The notes under the pieces are model-generated. The model was not told the DNA's origin, did not search any database, and saw only the letters and a program-made list of their open reading frames with translations. From the NCBI GenBank assembly GCA_003445095.1, contig DLVS01000385.1, positions 1 through 13,272 on the forward strand: a stretch of DNA of 13,272 nt, written 5' to 3'. Made by a program: the position numbers and the translations under genes. Positions 7,019 through 13,272 of this stretch are shown piece by piece. The first letter of the stretch is position 1; each line of letters begins with the position of its first letter. Source of the DNA: Verrucomicrobiales bacterium. Its GTDB lineage: Bacteria > Verrucomicrobiota > Verrucomicrobiia > Limisphaerales > UBA9464.

Positions 7019-7978
7019 TCAATTTCCCCGCAGCAACGCCGGGATCTTGCTCAGGTCGAGACTGCTTGCTTGGGCCTGAATCTGCGGAAGAAATTTCGAC
7101 TGCAGCGATTTGCCCTGCCCCATCAACGAATCATAGAGACTCTTCAGTTCGATCGCACCAAAGCGGCGCCCGCCTGCATAATATTGCTGCGCCAGCGTCC
7201 CGAGTGCGTAGGTCGTGGCGAAGGACATTCCGGAGCTCGCCGCTTGTCCGCCCATCGCCCGCCCGAGTCCTCCAGCAACCATTCCCAAAACACCTCGTAA
7301 CGCCCGCTGGACGAATCCTTCAACGACTTGCGAGGTGAGTCCGACGCCCAGCGTTGCTAAGAGATCCTTAATATGGCCTTGATCGAGATCGTATCCGTAC
7401 TCCTTGCCGACCCGATAAACCAAACGCATTTGCACAGGGATAATGGCCATCGTCGCCAGGGAGCTGGGCAACAATTCCAGCGCGCCCGCCAGGATCGAGT
7501 TGTTTAAAATCAACTTGTCGATTTCGGGTTGGGACACCGGGGTTGCGGTTGAGGGTTCGGCCACTGGAACCACATTGGTGGTGGCGACAGGAAGCACCGG
7601 AGGAATCGCATGGGAGACCGCCAGCATGTTGCTCTGCAGATCAATGGTCTTGGTCACTGAGTCCGCCAGCCCAAGGTCCGCCCGCAAGTTCGCGAGGAAG
7701 GCTTGCTCTTCGGGCGAATGAGCGCGGTCGGCCTCGCAAACCGAGACTGCCATTTCGTAAGCGATGGGGCCGGTTTCAGGTCCGCGCAGTTGAGCCACGA
7801 GTTCTTGTACCGTCCGAGCGCGCACGTCGGGATCTGGACTCGGAATGGCCACGCCCTCCTGCTGGAATCGGGCGGCCATTTTCATCACGGACTCTCGTTC
7901 CACTGCAGTGGCAGAACCATCGGCATAAGCCGCGTGCAGGGCGAGGTTGAGCAACGCCTTTTGTTGGGTGATATCCAT
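7019..7978 (-). CDS. TerB-like domain fused to DUF697 domain
   Basis: I can name the domains of this protein but not its exact function. From the ATG at 7976-7978 it has 319 residues. Residues 1-108 resemble the TerB/tellurite-resistance-like helical domain: the opening MDITQQKALLNLALHAAYADG with acidic residues, then YEMAVSVCEADRAHSPEEQAFLANLRADLG (about 74-103), matching the double helical repeat with paired Asp/Glu. A Pro/Val/Ala/Thr-rich linker follows (about 125-152). Residues about 155-275 resemble DUF697 (YcjF type): NNSILAGALELLPSSLATMAIIPVQMRLVYRVGKEYG, then IKDLLATLGVG and hydrophobic Gly-rich segments that may sit in a membrane. DUF697 is often linked to dynamin-like or Era-like GTPases, and TerB to metal binding and envelope stress; neither partner gene is present here. 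A GTG start six codons upstream (7996) is possible but would add residues before the natural TerB start. It appears to be a single-gene unit. Confidence 0.72.
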   Translation of the reverse strand: MDITQQKALLNLALHAAYADGSATAVERESVMKMAARFQQEGVAIPSPDPDVRARTVQELVAQLRGPETGPIAYEMAVSVCEADRAHSPEEQAFLANLRADLGLADSVTKTIDLQSNMLAVSHAIPPVLPVATTNVVPVAEPSTATPVSQPEIDKLILNNSILAGALELLPSSLATMAIIPVQMRLVYRVGKEYGYDLDQGHIKDLLATLGVGLTSQVVEGFVQRALRGVLGMVAGGLGRAMGGQAASSGMSFATTYALGTLAQQYYAGGRRFGAIELKSLYDSLMGQGKSLQSKFLPQIQAQASSLDLSKIPALLRGN

Positions 7979-8076
7979 GCCGAATGGTAATGTCACAAGT
8001 TCGCTCGGCGACCGAAAAACGGCCAGGAATGACGCAGCAAAGCCACCGCTTTGGCATACCGGACAGTTGCTTGGGC

Positions 8077-8215
8077 CGCCAACAAACCATTTATGCCGCC
8101 ACCTTTGGCGAGGTGGACGAGGTGGGCCGGCGTTGGGCCCATCGTGCCCGAGACGCGGGCTGGGGACTCAACACGGAGATCCACGCGTTGGGAGGCGTCG
8201 GTGGATTCTCGCGCG
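8077..8215 (+). pseudogene. Decayed transposase remnant (ISKra4-like, tentative)
   Basis: This short stretch reads in one plus frame as RQQTIYAATFGEVDEVG, then RRWAHRARDAGWGLNTEIHALG. It resembles the core of DDE transposases of the ISKra4 type just before their conserved G-D-G-A-x-W-I motif. Here that motif is broken. The first frame goes on as GGVGGF, whereas the frame beginning at 8193 gives R-R-R-W-I-L-A-R, so a net loss of one base (or four) seems to have separated the W-I from the G. Nothing recognisable remains on either side: no start, no other catalytic residues and no terminal inverted repeats. The family call is from memory of the motif, not from a search; a chance frame is the alternative. 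It is the only sign of a gene in the 312-base gap between the TerB-DUF697 gene and the pseudopilin gene. Confidence 0.42.
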
Positions 8216-8290
8216 TCGTCGCGCCAAGAAGAGTGCGCGTCGTTCCCTCCGCGTATAGGCTACGCGGTTCGTGCGAAGCGAATCGAACGA

Positions 8291-9202
8291 TCACCAGGTC
8301 ACGACGCACGTTTCATTGTCGCGGACGGATTCTTTGGCGCCGCGATACCATTTCAAGGCCGCTGCGGCGTGCCACTCGGCTGAACCGTCCAACCGAGCGA
8401 CGTTCGCCCCAGCAATCACGCGTCGTGCCAGCGCCGCACCCTCGGTGGCTAAACCGAACTTTGAATCGCGCGGGACGACCTTGGGCCCTGTGGCACCATG
8501 AGCGACGACCAGGCGTTCCGTGTAGGGCGATACGTACGTCAGATCCGCCAGGGCGACGAGTGCGGGGTCATCGGATAATCGCTCAGGAGACGTCCACTTT
8601 TGGGTAACCGGTGCGCCCGTGATCTCCCACGGAGTCTCGGGTCGACCCGCCAAATAAAGGTAGCCGATCTGCTGGTGGCGCCGATCCAAAGGCCAACGCC
8701 AGTCGTTGGACCGAACCAAGAATGAATGAACGTTGGGACAGTCTAGTACGTTGGATTGGGGCGCGTACCGCAGCAGAGCTTGTTGCGTGTTGGTCGAAAT
8801 CAAAGGGACATAGATGGCGCGTCCGGGGATCGTGACTTGGCCCGGCGGAACCCAGTCTTGATGGTCGCCGCCGTAGAGGTTCACGGCCAGGGCCACTTGA
8901 CGCAGGTTATTGCGACAGACGTTTCGTCGGACGCGTTCGCGAGCGCCAGGCATCGCCGCGAGCACGAGTGTCGCCAGCAGCGCAATGATCGCGATAACGA
9001 CGAGCAGCTCTACCAAAGTGAACCCGAGGATCCGCAGACGTCGAGACCCAGTCGGGAAGAAAGCATTCACAGAGGTCGGCGTAACCTTGGTCGTTGAATC
9101 TACCAAAGCATCATGCCGGCGAGCTGTCGAGGCTAGGTTCGGCATCGATCTCATCCCGATGCACAGCTTTCCGTTCAGCGGAATTTGTTCAAAATTTTGC
9201 AT
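8291..9202 (-). CDS. Type II-like pseudopilin with prepilin N-terminal methylation motif
   Basis: This is a type IV pilin-like/pseudopilin protein that would be cleaved and N-methylated by a prepilin peptidase and held in the inner membrane by its N-terminal helix. The signature is unmistakable: G60|[23 protein letters not shown], with the conserved Glu at mature position 5 (E65). A globular domain follows with [18 protein letters not shown] (96-113) and a C-terminal [21 protein letters not shown] (about 266-286). This matches the abundant Verrucomicrobiota/Planctomycetota family with a DGS-W motif near the end. The remaining roughly 220 residues are diverse and may be a surface or secretion-related module. 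The start is uncertain: ATG at 9200-9202 (303 residues, after purine-rich AAGAAGAA) leaves an unusually long 60-residue leader; GTG at 9220 adds six residues; GTG at 9070 gives a 16-residue leader closer to the usual size. No assembly genes are nearby, so it probably uses a pseudopilin machine encoded elsewhere. Confidence 0.88.
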   Translation of the reverse strand: MQNFEQIPLNGKLCIGMRSMPNLASTARRHDALVDSTTKVTPTSVNAFFPTGSRRLRILGFTLVELLVVIAIIALLATLVLAAMPGARERVRRNVCRNNLRQVALAVNLYGGDHQDWVPPGQVTIPGRAIYVPLISTNTQQALLRYAPQSNVLDCPNVHSFLVRSNDWRWPLDRRHQQIGYLYLAGRPETPWEITGAPVTQKWTSPERLSDDPALVALADLTYVSPYTERLVVAHGATGPKVVPRDSKFGLATEGAALARRVIAGANVARLDGSAEWHAAAALKWYRGAKESVRDNETCVVTW

Positions 9203-9296
9203 TTCTTCTTGTCTTGCCACTCGCCCGAACCCTACAAGCCCACTAGTACCCCGGTCGGATTGCCGCCGGTAACGGCTCCGATACGTGGGAAATCCA
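9203..9296. promoter_or_regulatory. Divergent intergenic region between pseudopilin and TonB-dependent receptor genes
   Basis: This 94-base gap must carry the 5' signals of both divergent genes if neither start is misplaced. I see no strong sigma70-type promoter. On the minus strand, TTACCG followed 18 bases later by TACTAG is a weak candidate for the pseudopilin gene. On the plus strand, GGGA (9288-9291), five bases before the receptor ATG, could act as a weak Shine-Dalgarno. No operator-like palindrome is convincing. Confidence 0.3.
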
Positions 9297-12200
9297 ATGA
9301 GCTACATCACACTCCCATCAAAGCATCGGATTGAATCATTCCGTCGCGCCCTAACCGTGGGTCTCGGAGCACAGTTGCTCGCTGCCCCCGTTCTGATGGC
9401 GCAAGACGCGGCCCAGCCCGCTAGCTCGAGCGAACCGCTCGAAATGGAGCGGGTGGTTATCACCGGCTCGCTGATTCCTACGGCGGAAACCGTGACCACG
9501 ACTCCGGTCGAAGTGTTCAACGCAGTCCAGATCGAGTCGGTTGGAGCGACTGATACGCTGACTACTCTCCAAAGGCTCAGCCCGTACTTCACGGGCAACG
9601 GCAACGTGGGCAAGTCGGTCAACAACGGTGGCGGCGGCGAGTCCTACATCGCCCTCCGCAACTTGACCACGCTCGTGTTGCTGAATGGAAAGCGGCTGGC
9701 GGGGTCGGCGTTTCAGCAAGGCTCGATTGTCGATCTGAACACGATTCCGATCTCCATGGTGGAGCGGATCGAAGTGCTAAAAGATGGCGCGTCCGTACTT
9801 TACGGCTCCCAAGCGGTCGGCGGTGTGGTGAACATTATCACCAAGAAGAACTACTCCGGCGCCGAAGTCGGCGGCATGTGGGGGTTCGCGACTGAGAAGG
9901 GCTCGTACAAAGAGCACATGGAGTACGCGTCGGTGGGATCGAGCACCGACAAAGCGACCTTCACAGCCGGAATTCAGCAGTATCACTCGGACCCTCTGTT
10001 GACTAAGGATCGAGAAATCCCGTCGCTTGGGATCGCTGGGCTGATATCGCGGAACGTCAACCTCCCTACCTACGTCAGTCCGTCCTATCCAGGCAAGGTT
10101 CAGGATCCCGGCACATCCTATATCTTGGCGGGGTCTGAGTTTGCCGTTGGCGCGGAAGGTTACCGTCCGGGGCTTACGAAACCGCCGGTGTTTCCGGGGC
10201 ATTCCTTCACCTCGGTTGCCGCTTACAACGCCTACGCTCAGGAGCAATTGGGCTATTCTCCGTATATCCGAATCAAAGACACTCCAATCGGCCAGGCACT
10301 TAACGCCGCCCTGGAACCCGTCTTTGGCCCCGATCAAGGCGAGGGCGCCGCCTGGCCGCTCCTGAACACGACGCTATTGAACACCCATTCGTTGCAAAGT
10401 CAGAGTCGAGTCAATGCATTCGCTGATGCCAGCTACGAAATCTATGGGAAACGCATGCAGTTGTACGGGAGCTTCCTCTACTCCAACACTTCGGCTGATG
10501 GACAGTTGGCGCCCTCGCCCGTGCCCAGCTTGACCGGCACCGGTATCAATGTGTCTGCCTCTGACCCCAACAATCCGTTCCAAACGGATCTTGGGGCCGG
10601 TGCCGCATCGAACCCCCGCGTGCGTTCGCGATTCGTCGAATCGGGCAACCGGGTCTTTGAGAACCAGAACAACTACTACCAGTTCGTAGGCGGGCTGAAA
10701 GGCGAATTCGAAAACGACTACACCTACAACGCCTACTATAACTACAACGAGAATGACCAAACTCAGTATTCGCGCGGTGGCATTAACGGCATTCTGTTGC
10801 AACAGGCCTTCACGCCGAATGCTAATCCGTACCTGGCGGAACAGGGGCTGAGCGCGTTGACTGATGCCAGCGGCAACGCGGTGCCTTTGTACAATATCTT
10901 TGCGCTGAGCGGCAACGATCCGCGTACAATAGATGTGTTGAACGCCACCGGCTTTCAATCCGGTGTGTCAACGTTGGGTAATGCCGAAGGTCAGGTCACG
11001 GGCAGGCCGTTTGAGCTGCCCGGCGGAAAAATCGGTTTTGCTGTCGGCGGCGGATATATGAATGAGTCACTCTCGATAGACTACGACGGGTTGACGCGCG
11101 CCAATAATCTCGTCGGTTACACTGCTGCTAACCCGACTCCGGGTGGAAACCGGGAGAACTGGTACGCCTATGCAGAGGTCAACGTTCCGATCACCGGGCC
11201 GCAAATGGAAATCCCCGTGCTGCATTCCTTGGAAATCACGGCCGCTGGGCGGTACGAGACCTTCGATCCAGGCGGCGACAAAGCCGTACCCAAGGTCGGC
11301 ATCCGGTGGCAGCCGCTGGATGAGCAATTCACCCTCCGGGGCAACTGGTCGGAAAGCTTCGTGGCGCCGACGGTCTTTCAGTTGTACGGGGCACCGCTCA
11401 CCAGTGCCGATACTGTGTCATTGCCCGAAGGCACTGGTCAGGTGGACATGTCGTGGACCTCGAGCCCGAACCTGACTCCGGCGACGGCGGACAACTGGAC
11501 GGCGGGCATTGTGATCACACCTAAAGCCGTTAAAGGCCTGACGTTGACGTTCGATTATTACAAGGTGTCCACTGAAGACGACGTCTTCCGAGTGGGTGCC
11601 CAGGCAGTGGCGAACAGTCTCAACGAACTGGGGTCGGCTTCGCCCTACGCTCCGGGTTTTACCTTCATCGACGGACGTAAGCTGACGACGACGGCGCCAA
11701 ATCAAATTCAGTCCGTCAACCAGTGGCTCATTGGCGAGCGGCCGTATGCGAACGGTGCGAAGCAAGAGACCGACGGTTTCGATGTGTCGGCGACCTATCT
11801 ATTACCCACCGACAATTGGGGCCAGTTCTCGTTTAGCTGTGCCGCCAACGTGTTGCTCGAATACACCTATTACGATCCGGCGATCCTCGGTCCGTATAAC
11901 TATGAAAAGCAGTTCACCGACAACGGGCCAGCCGGCGGCGCTCAAGGTACACTACCCGGATTCAAGCTCGTTCCGAGTTTGGCTTGGGAATTCAAAAACT
12001 TCACCTACACGATCAACGCTCAGTACATTCCCTCGGTAATGGATTTGGGAAGCCAGCATCCGAGCAACGATCCGGCGAATCCCAACATCTACACCATCGA
12101 CGGGTCCACCTGGAGTGTACCGGCGTGGTACTCCATCGACATGCAGTTGGCCTACAAGTTCGCCTCCAAGGCGGGCGACGAGTGGTACGACGGCATTCGG

Positions 12201-12335
12201 CTCGCCGTGGGTTGCAACAACATTACCAACAAGGGCGTGCCCATTGATCCGTCCTCTAGCGAGGATAACACGGACAAGGCAACGTACGACCTGCTGGGTC
12301 GCTTCGTGTACTTCCAGATGGCCAAGAAATTCTGA
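9297..12335 (+). CDS. TonB-dependent outer-membrane receptor
   Basis: This is a 1012-residue TonB-dependent receptor that would use energy passed on by TonB-ExbB-ExbD to import a scarce substrate across the outer membrane. A signal peptide ([21 protein letters not shown], about 16-36) is followed by a short Ser/Pro-rich stretch and [15 protein letters not shown] (51-65), the usual start of the plug. The plug (about 60-185) has [15 protein letters not shown] (70-84), [17 protein letters not shown] (118-134), [20 protein letters not shown] (155-174) and [10 protein letters not shown] (175-184), all family hallmarks. The rest forms a 22-strand barrel rich in Tyr, Asn and Gly, ending in an aromatic outer-membrane signal, [10 protein letters not shown]. 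There is no N-terminal carboxypeptidase-like domain and no SusD partner, so it is not a SusC-type glycan importer; substrate is unknown. ATG at 9297 is preferred over GTG at 9285, which only adds four residues. A strong terminator follows 15 bases after the stop codon. Confidence 0.95.
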   Translation: MSYITLPSKHRIESFRRALTVGLGAQLLAAPVLMAQDAAQPASSSEPLEMERVVITGSLIPTAETVTTTPVEVFNAVQIESVGATDTLTTLQRLSPYFTGNGNVGKSVNNGGGGESYIALRNLTTLVLLNGKRLAGSAFQQGSIVDLNTIPISMVERIEVLKDGASVLYGSQAVGGVVNIITKKNYSGAEVGGMWGFATEKGSYKEHMEYASVGSSTDKATFTAGIQQYHSDPLLTKDREIPSLGIAGLISRNVNLPTYVSPSYPGKVQDPGTSYILAGSEFAVGAEGYRPGLTKPPVFPGHSFTSVAAYNAYAQEQLGYSPYIRIKDTPIGQALNAALEPVFGPDQGEGAAWPLLNTTLLNTHSLQSQSRVNAFADASYEIYGKRMQLYGSFLYSNTSADGQLAPSPVPSLTGTGINVSASDPNNPFQTDLGAGAASNPRVRSRFVESGNRVFENQNNYYQFVGGLKGEFENDYTYNAYYNYNENDQTQYSRGGINGILLQQAFTPNANPYLAEQGLSALTDASGNAVPLYNIFALSGNDPRTIDVLNATGFQSGVSTLGNAEGQVTGRPFELPGGKIGFAVGGGYMNESLSIDYDGLTRANNLVGYTAANPTPGGNRENWYAYAEVNVPITGPQMEIPVLHSLEITAAGRYETFDPGGDKAVPKVGIRWQPLDEQFTLRGNWSESFVAPTVFQLYGAPLTSADTVSLPEGTGQVDMSWTSSPNLTPATADNWTAGIVITPKAVKGLTLTFDYYKVSTEDDVFRVGAQAVANSLNELGSASPYAPGFTFIDGRKLTTTAPNQIQSVNQWLIGERPYANGAKQETDGFDVSATYLLPTDNWGQFSFSCAANVLLEYTYYDPAILGPYNYEKQFTDNGPAGGAQGTLPGFKLVPSLAWEFKNFTYTINAQYIPSVMDLGSQHPSNDPANPNIYTIDGSTWSVPAWYSIDMQLAYKFASKAGDEWYDGIRLAVGCNNITNKGVPIDPSSSEDNTDKATYDLLGRFVYFQMAKKF

Positions 12336-12350
12336 GCGGCGTGGATGACC

Positions 12351-12386
12351 AAGGGCCAGTCCTTCGGGACTGGCCCTTTTTGTTTT
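12351..12386 (+). terminator. Intrinsic terminator after the TonB-dependent receptor gene
   Basis: A perfect 12-base-pair stem (AAGGGCCAGTCC at 12351-12362 with GGACTGGCCCTT at 12367-12378) closes a TTCG tetraloop, the most stable loop of its size. A T-rich tract (TTTTTGTTTT) follows directly. It starts 15 bases after the receptor stop codon, so it should end that transcript and isolate the downstream gene, which then needs its own promoter in about 50 bases. Confidence 0.93.
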
Positions 12387-12439
12387 CTTGGAAGGCCCCT
12401 TGCCGTCCTCCTCTTCGGCGGATAGGAATCGTCCGACGT

Positions 12440-13183
12440 ATGTTGACTTCAATGCGTTTGTTGCCAGGCCTGCTTCGGGCTGCGTGCCTGATCTTGCTCT
12501 TCGCCAGCCCGTCTCACGCTCAGGAGACCGATGTCAAAATCTCGAAAGAGCAACTTGAAGCCCTCCAACAAAAGGCCGCGGAGGTGGAGCGCTTGCAGGA
12601 ACAGTTGAATCAAGCACAGCGTGAACTTCAGGCCCTCAAGGCCACGAACGCCGTCGCGGTGCCCGTGGTTCGGGATTCAGACAATCGTGTCGTCCCTTTG
12701 CCCCTGGCGGTTCTCCAGGCAATGACCAACCAGCCGCCGACTCCGCCATTGGTTCAGATTCCGCCGGTAACACCGGACACAGTCATCAATGTGCAAGACC
12801 TACTCACCTACTTCGAAACGGATCCCGCCGCCGCCAATGCCCGATTCAAGAACCAGACTTTTAGCATCCGCGGTATCGCTACTGATTTCCGGAAGCCGAT
12901 GTTCCTCTCGACCTATGACGTCAACTTCCGCCTTCCCGGCCACGAACTGCATGTTTATTGCCTCTTCCGGCCGCCTGATGAGTTCAATCGCGTGTACATC
13001 AGCCGTAGTGGCGAAGAAATCATCGGGCACACTTACAATGCCAAAACGGTTTTTGCGCGGGCGGGGGCTGAGCTAACGATTCGTGGCTACTGCGAAGGCG
13101 TGAAAGACAAGGCGGTTCGAATGGGCGGATGCCAGTATCTCGTGAGTCCGTCGTCGCTGTCCGTCCTGCCCTCGCCCAAGTGA
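12440..13183 (+). CDS. Exported coiled-coil protein with OB-fold (tRNA_anti-like) domain
   Basis: This is a 247-residue exported protein of unknown role. The signal peptide is clear (RLLPGLLRAACLILLFASPSHAQ, 6-28, cut after HAQ). A coiled coil follows at about 34-68 (KEQLEALQQKAAEVERLQEQ and onward), then a Pro-rich linker (about 98-112). The C-terminal half (about 118-235) resembles the tRNA_anti-like OB-fold family: VQDLLTYFETDPAAANARFKN, a strand FSIRGIATDF, a middle strand HVYCLF, then AELTIRGYCEG and MGGCQYLV, the usual G-x-C-x-G and C-terminal Cys pattern. In that family the domain appears in periplasmic proteins or lipoproteins and does not imply tRNA binding; ligand unknown. There is no lipobox. 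The frame opens at 12341, but starts before 12440 would place the terminator at 12351-12386 inside the gene and add a non-signal-like stretch, so ATG at 12440 is chosen; a second ATG lies at 12452. Confidence 0.82.
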   Translation: MLTSMRLLPGLLRAACLILLFASPSHAQETDVKISKEQLEALQQKAAEVERLQEQLNQAQRELQALKATNAVAVPVVRDSDNRVVPLPLAVLQAMTNQPPTPPLVQIPPVTPDTVINVQDLLTYFETDPAAANARFKNQTFSIRGIATDFRKPMFLSTYDVNFRLPGHELHVYCLFRPPDEFNRVYISRSGEEIIGHTYNAKTVFARAGAELTIRGYCEGVKDKAVRMGGCQYLVSPSSLSVLPSPK

Positions 13184-13272
13184 TTCGGCAAGGTCGGTGG
13201 CAAAGACCTCGGGCAAAGGTCATCGTAGAACCCTTATCGCCTGAGCCGTATCCATGCAGTCCGATTGGGGAT

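Noticed and set aside
7984..8607. A 207-residue plus-strand open frame spanning the gap and the pseudopilin 3' end
   Set aside because: Only the part around 8077-8193 shows family-like sequence; the rest is antisense to the pseudopilin gene and Arg/Pro-rich, so I keep only the remnant.
12341..12439. An upstream in-frame extension of the OB-fold protein
   Set aside because: It would contain the perfect terminator hairpin and place 33 extra residues ahead of a good signal peptide.
13184..13272. A possible new gene starting at the ATG at 13255 (plus)
   Set aside because: Only six codons are visible before the window ends and there is no Shine-Dalgarno or promoter, so it cannot be supported.

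Overview
This window reads like chromosomal DNA of a Verrucomicrobiota bacterium, probably near the Limisphaerales/Pedosphaera group. That placement is an inference from three things: a lone type II-like pseudopilin carrying a DGS-W motif near its C-terminus, a set of exported hydrolases beside a large TonB-dependent receptor, and GC-rich dispersed extragenic repeats. Base composition looks even across the window, clear Shine-Dalgarno sequences are scarce, and most genes have signal peptides or membrane segments. A Gram-negative cell is certain from the receptor; the phylum is not proven.

Layout, left to right. Positions 1-854 (minus) hold the N-terminal 284 residues of an exported S9 prolyl-oligopeptidase-family peptidase that runs off the left edge. 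A structured extragenic repeat (917-1037) separates it from a divergent sulfotransferase (1116-2246, plus). A CitMHS/NhaD-like Na+/H+ antiporter (2276-3580, minus) converges on the sulfotransferase. It lies directly downstream of an exported sialidase-like BNR-repeat protein (3677-4807, minus), with which it may be co-transcribed. A second copy of the same repeat (4858-5005) lies just upstream of the sialidase-like gene. Next come an exported gamma-glutamyltransferase-family Ntn-hydrolase (5083-6789, minus) and a TerB-DUF697 fusion protein (7019-7978, minus). The gap 7979-8290 holds only a small decayed transposase remnant (about 8077-8215, plus). A pseudopilin (8291-9202, minus) is divergent from a 1012-residue TonB-dependent receptor (9297-12335, plus), which ends at a strong UUCG-loop terminator (12351-12386). 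The last gene (12440-13183, plus) encodes an exported coiled-coil plus OB-fold (tRNA_anti-like) protein. I see no assignable gene in 13184-13272.

The common theme is the cell envelope: peptide breakdown (S9 peptidase, gamma-glutamyltransferase), glycan processing (BNR protein, sulfotransferase), import across the outer membrane (receptor) and ion homeostasis (antiporter). I find no convincing new multi-gene system. The best leads are the repeat pair, whose copies share orientation and sit 50-62 bases upstream of two exported-hydrolase genes, and the TerB-DUF697 protein. No tRNA, rRNA, CRISPR array or intact insertion sequence was found.
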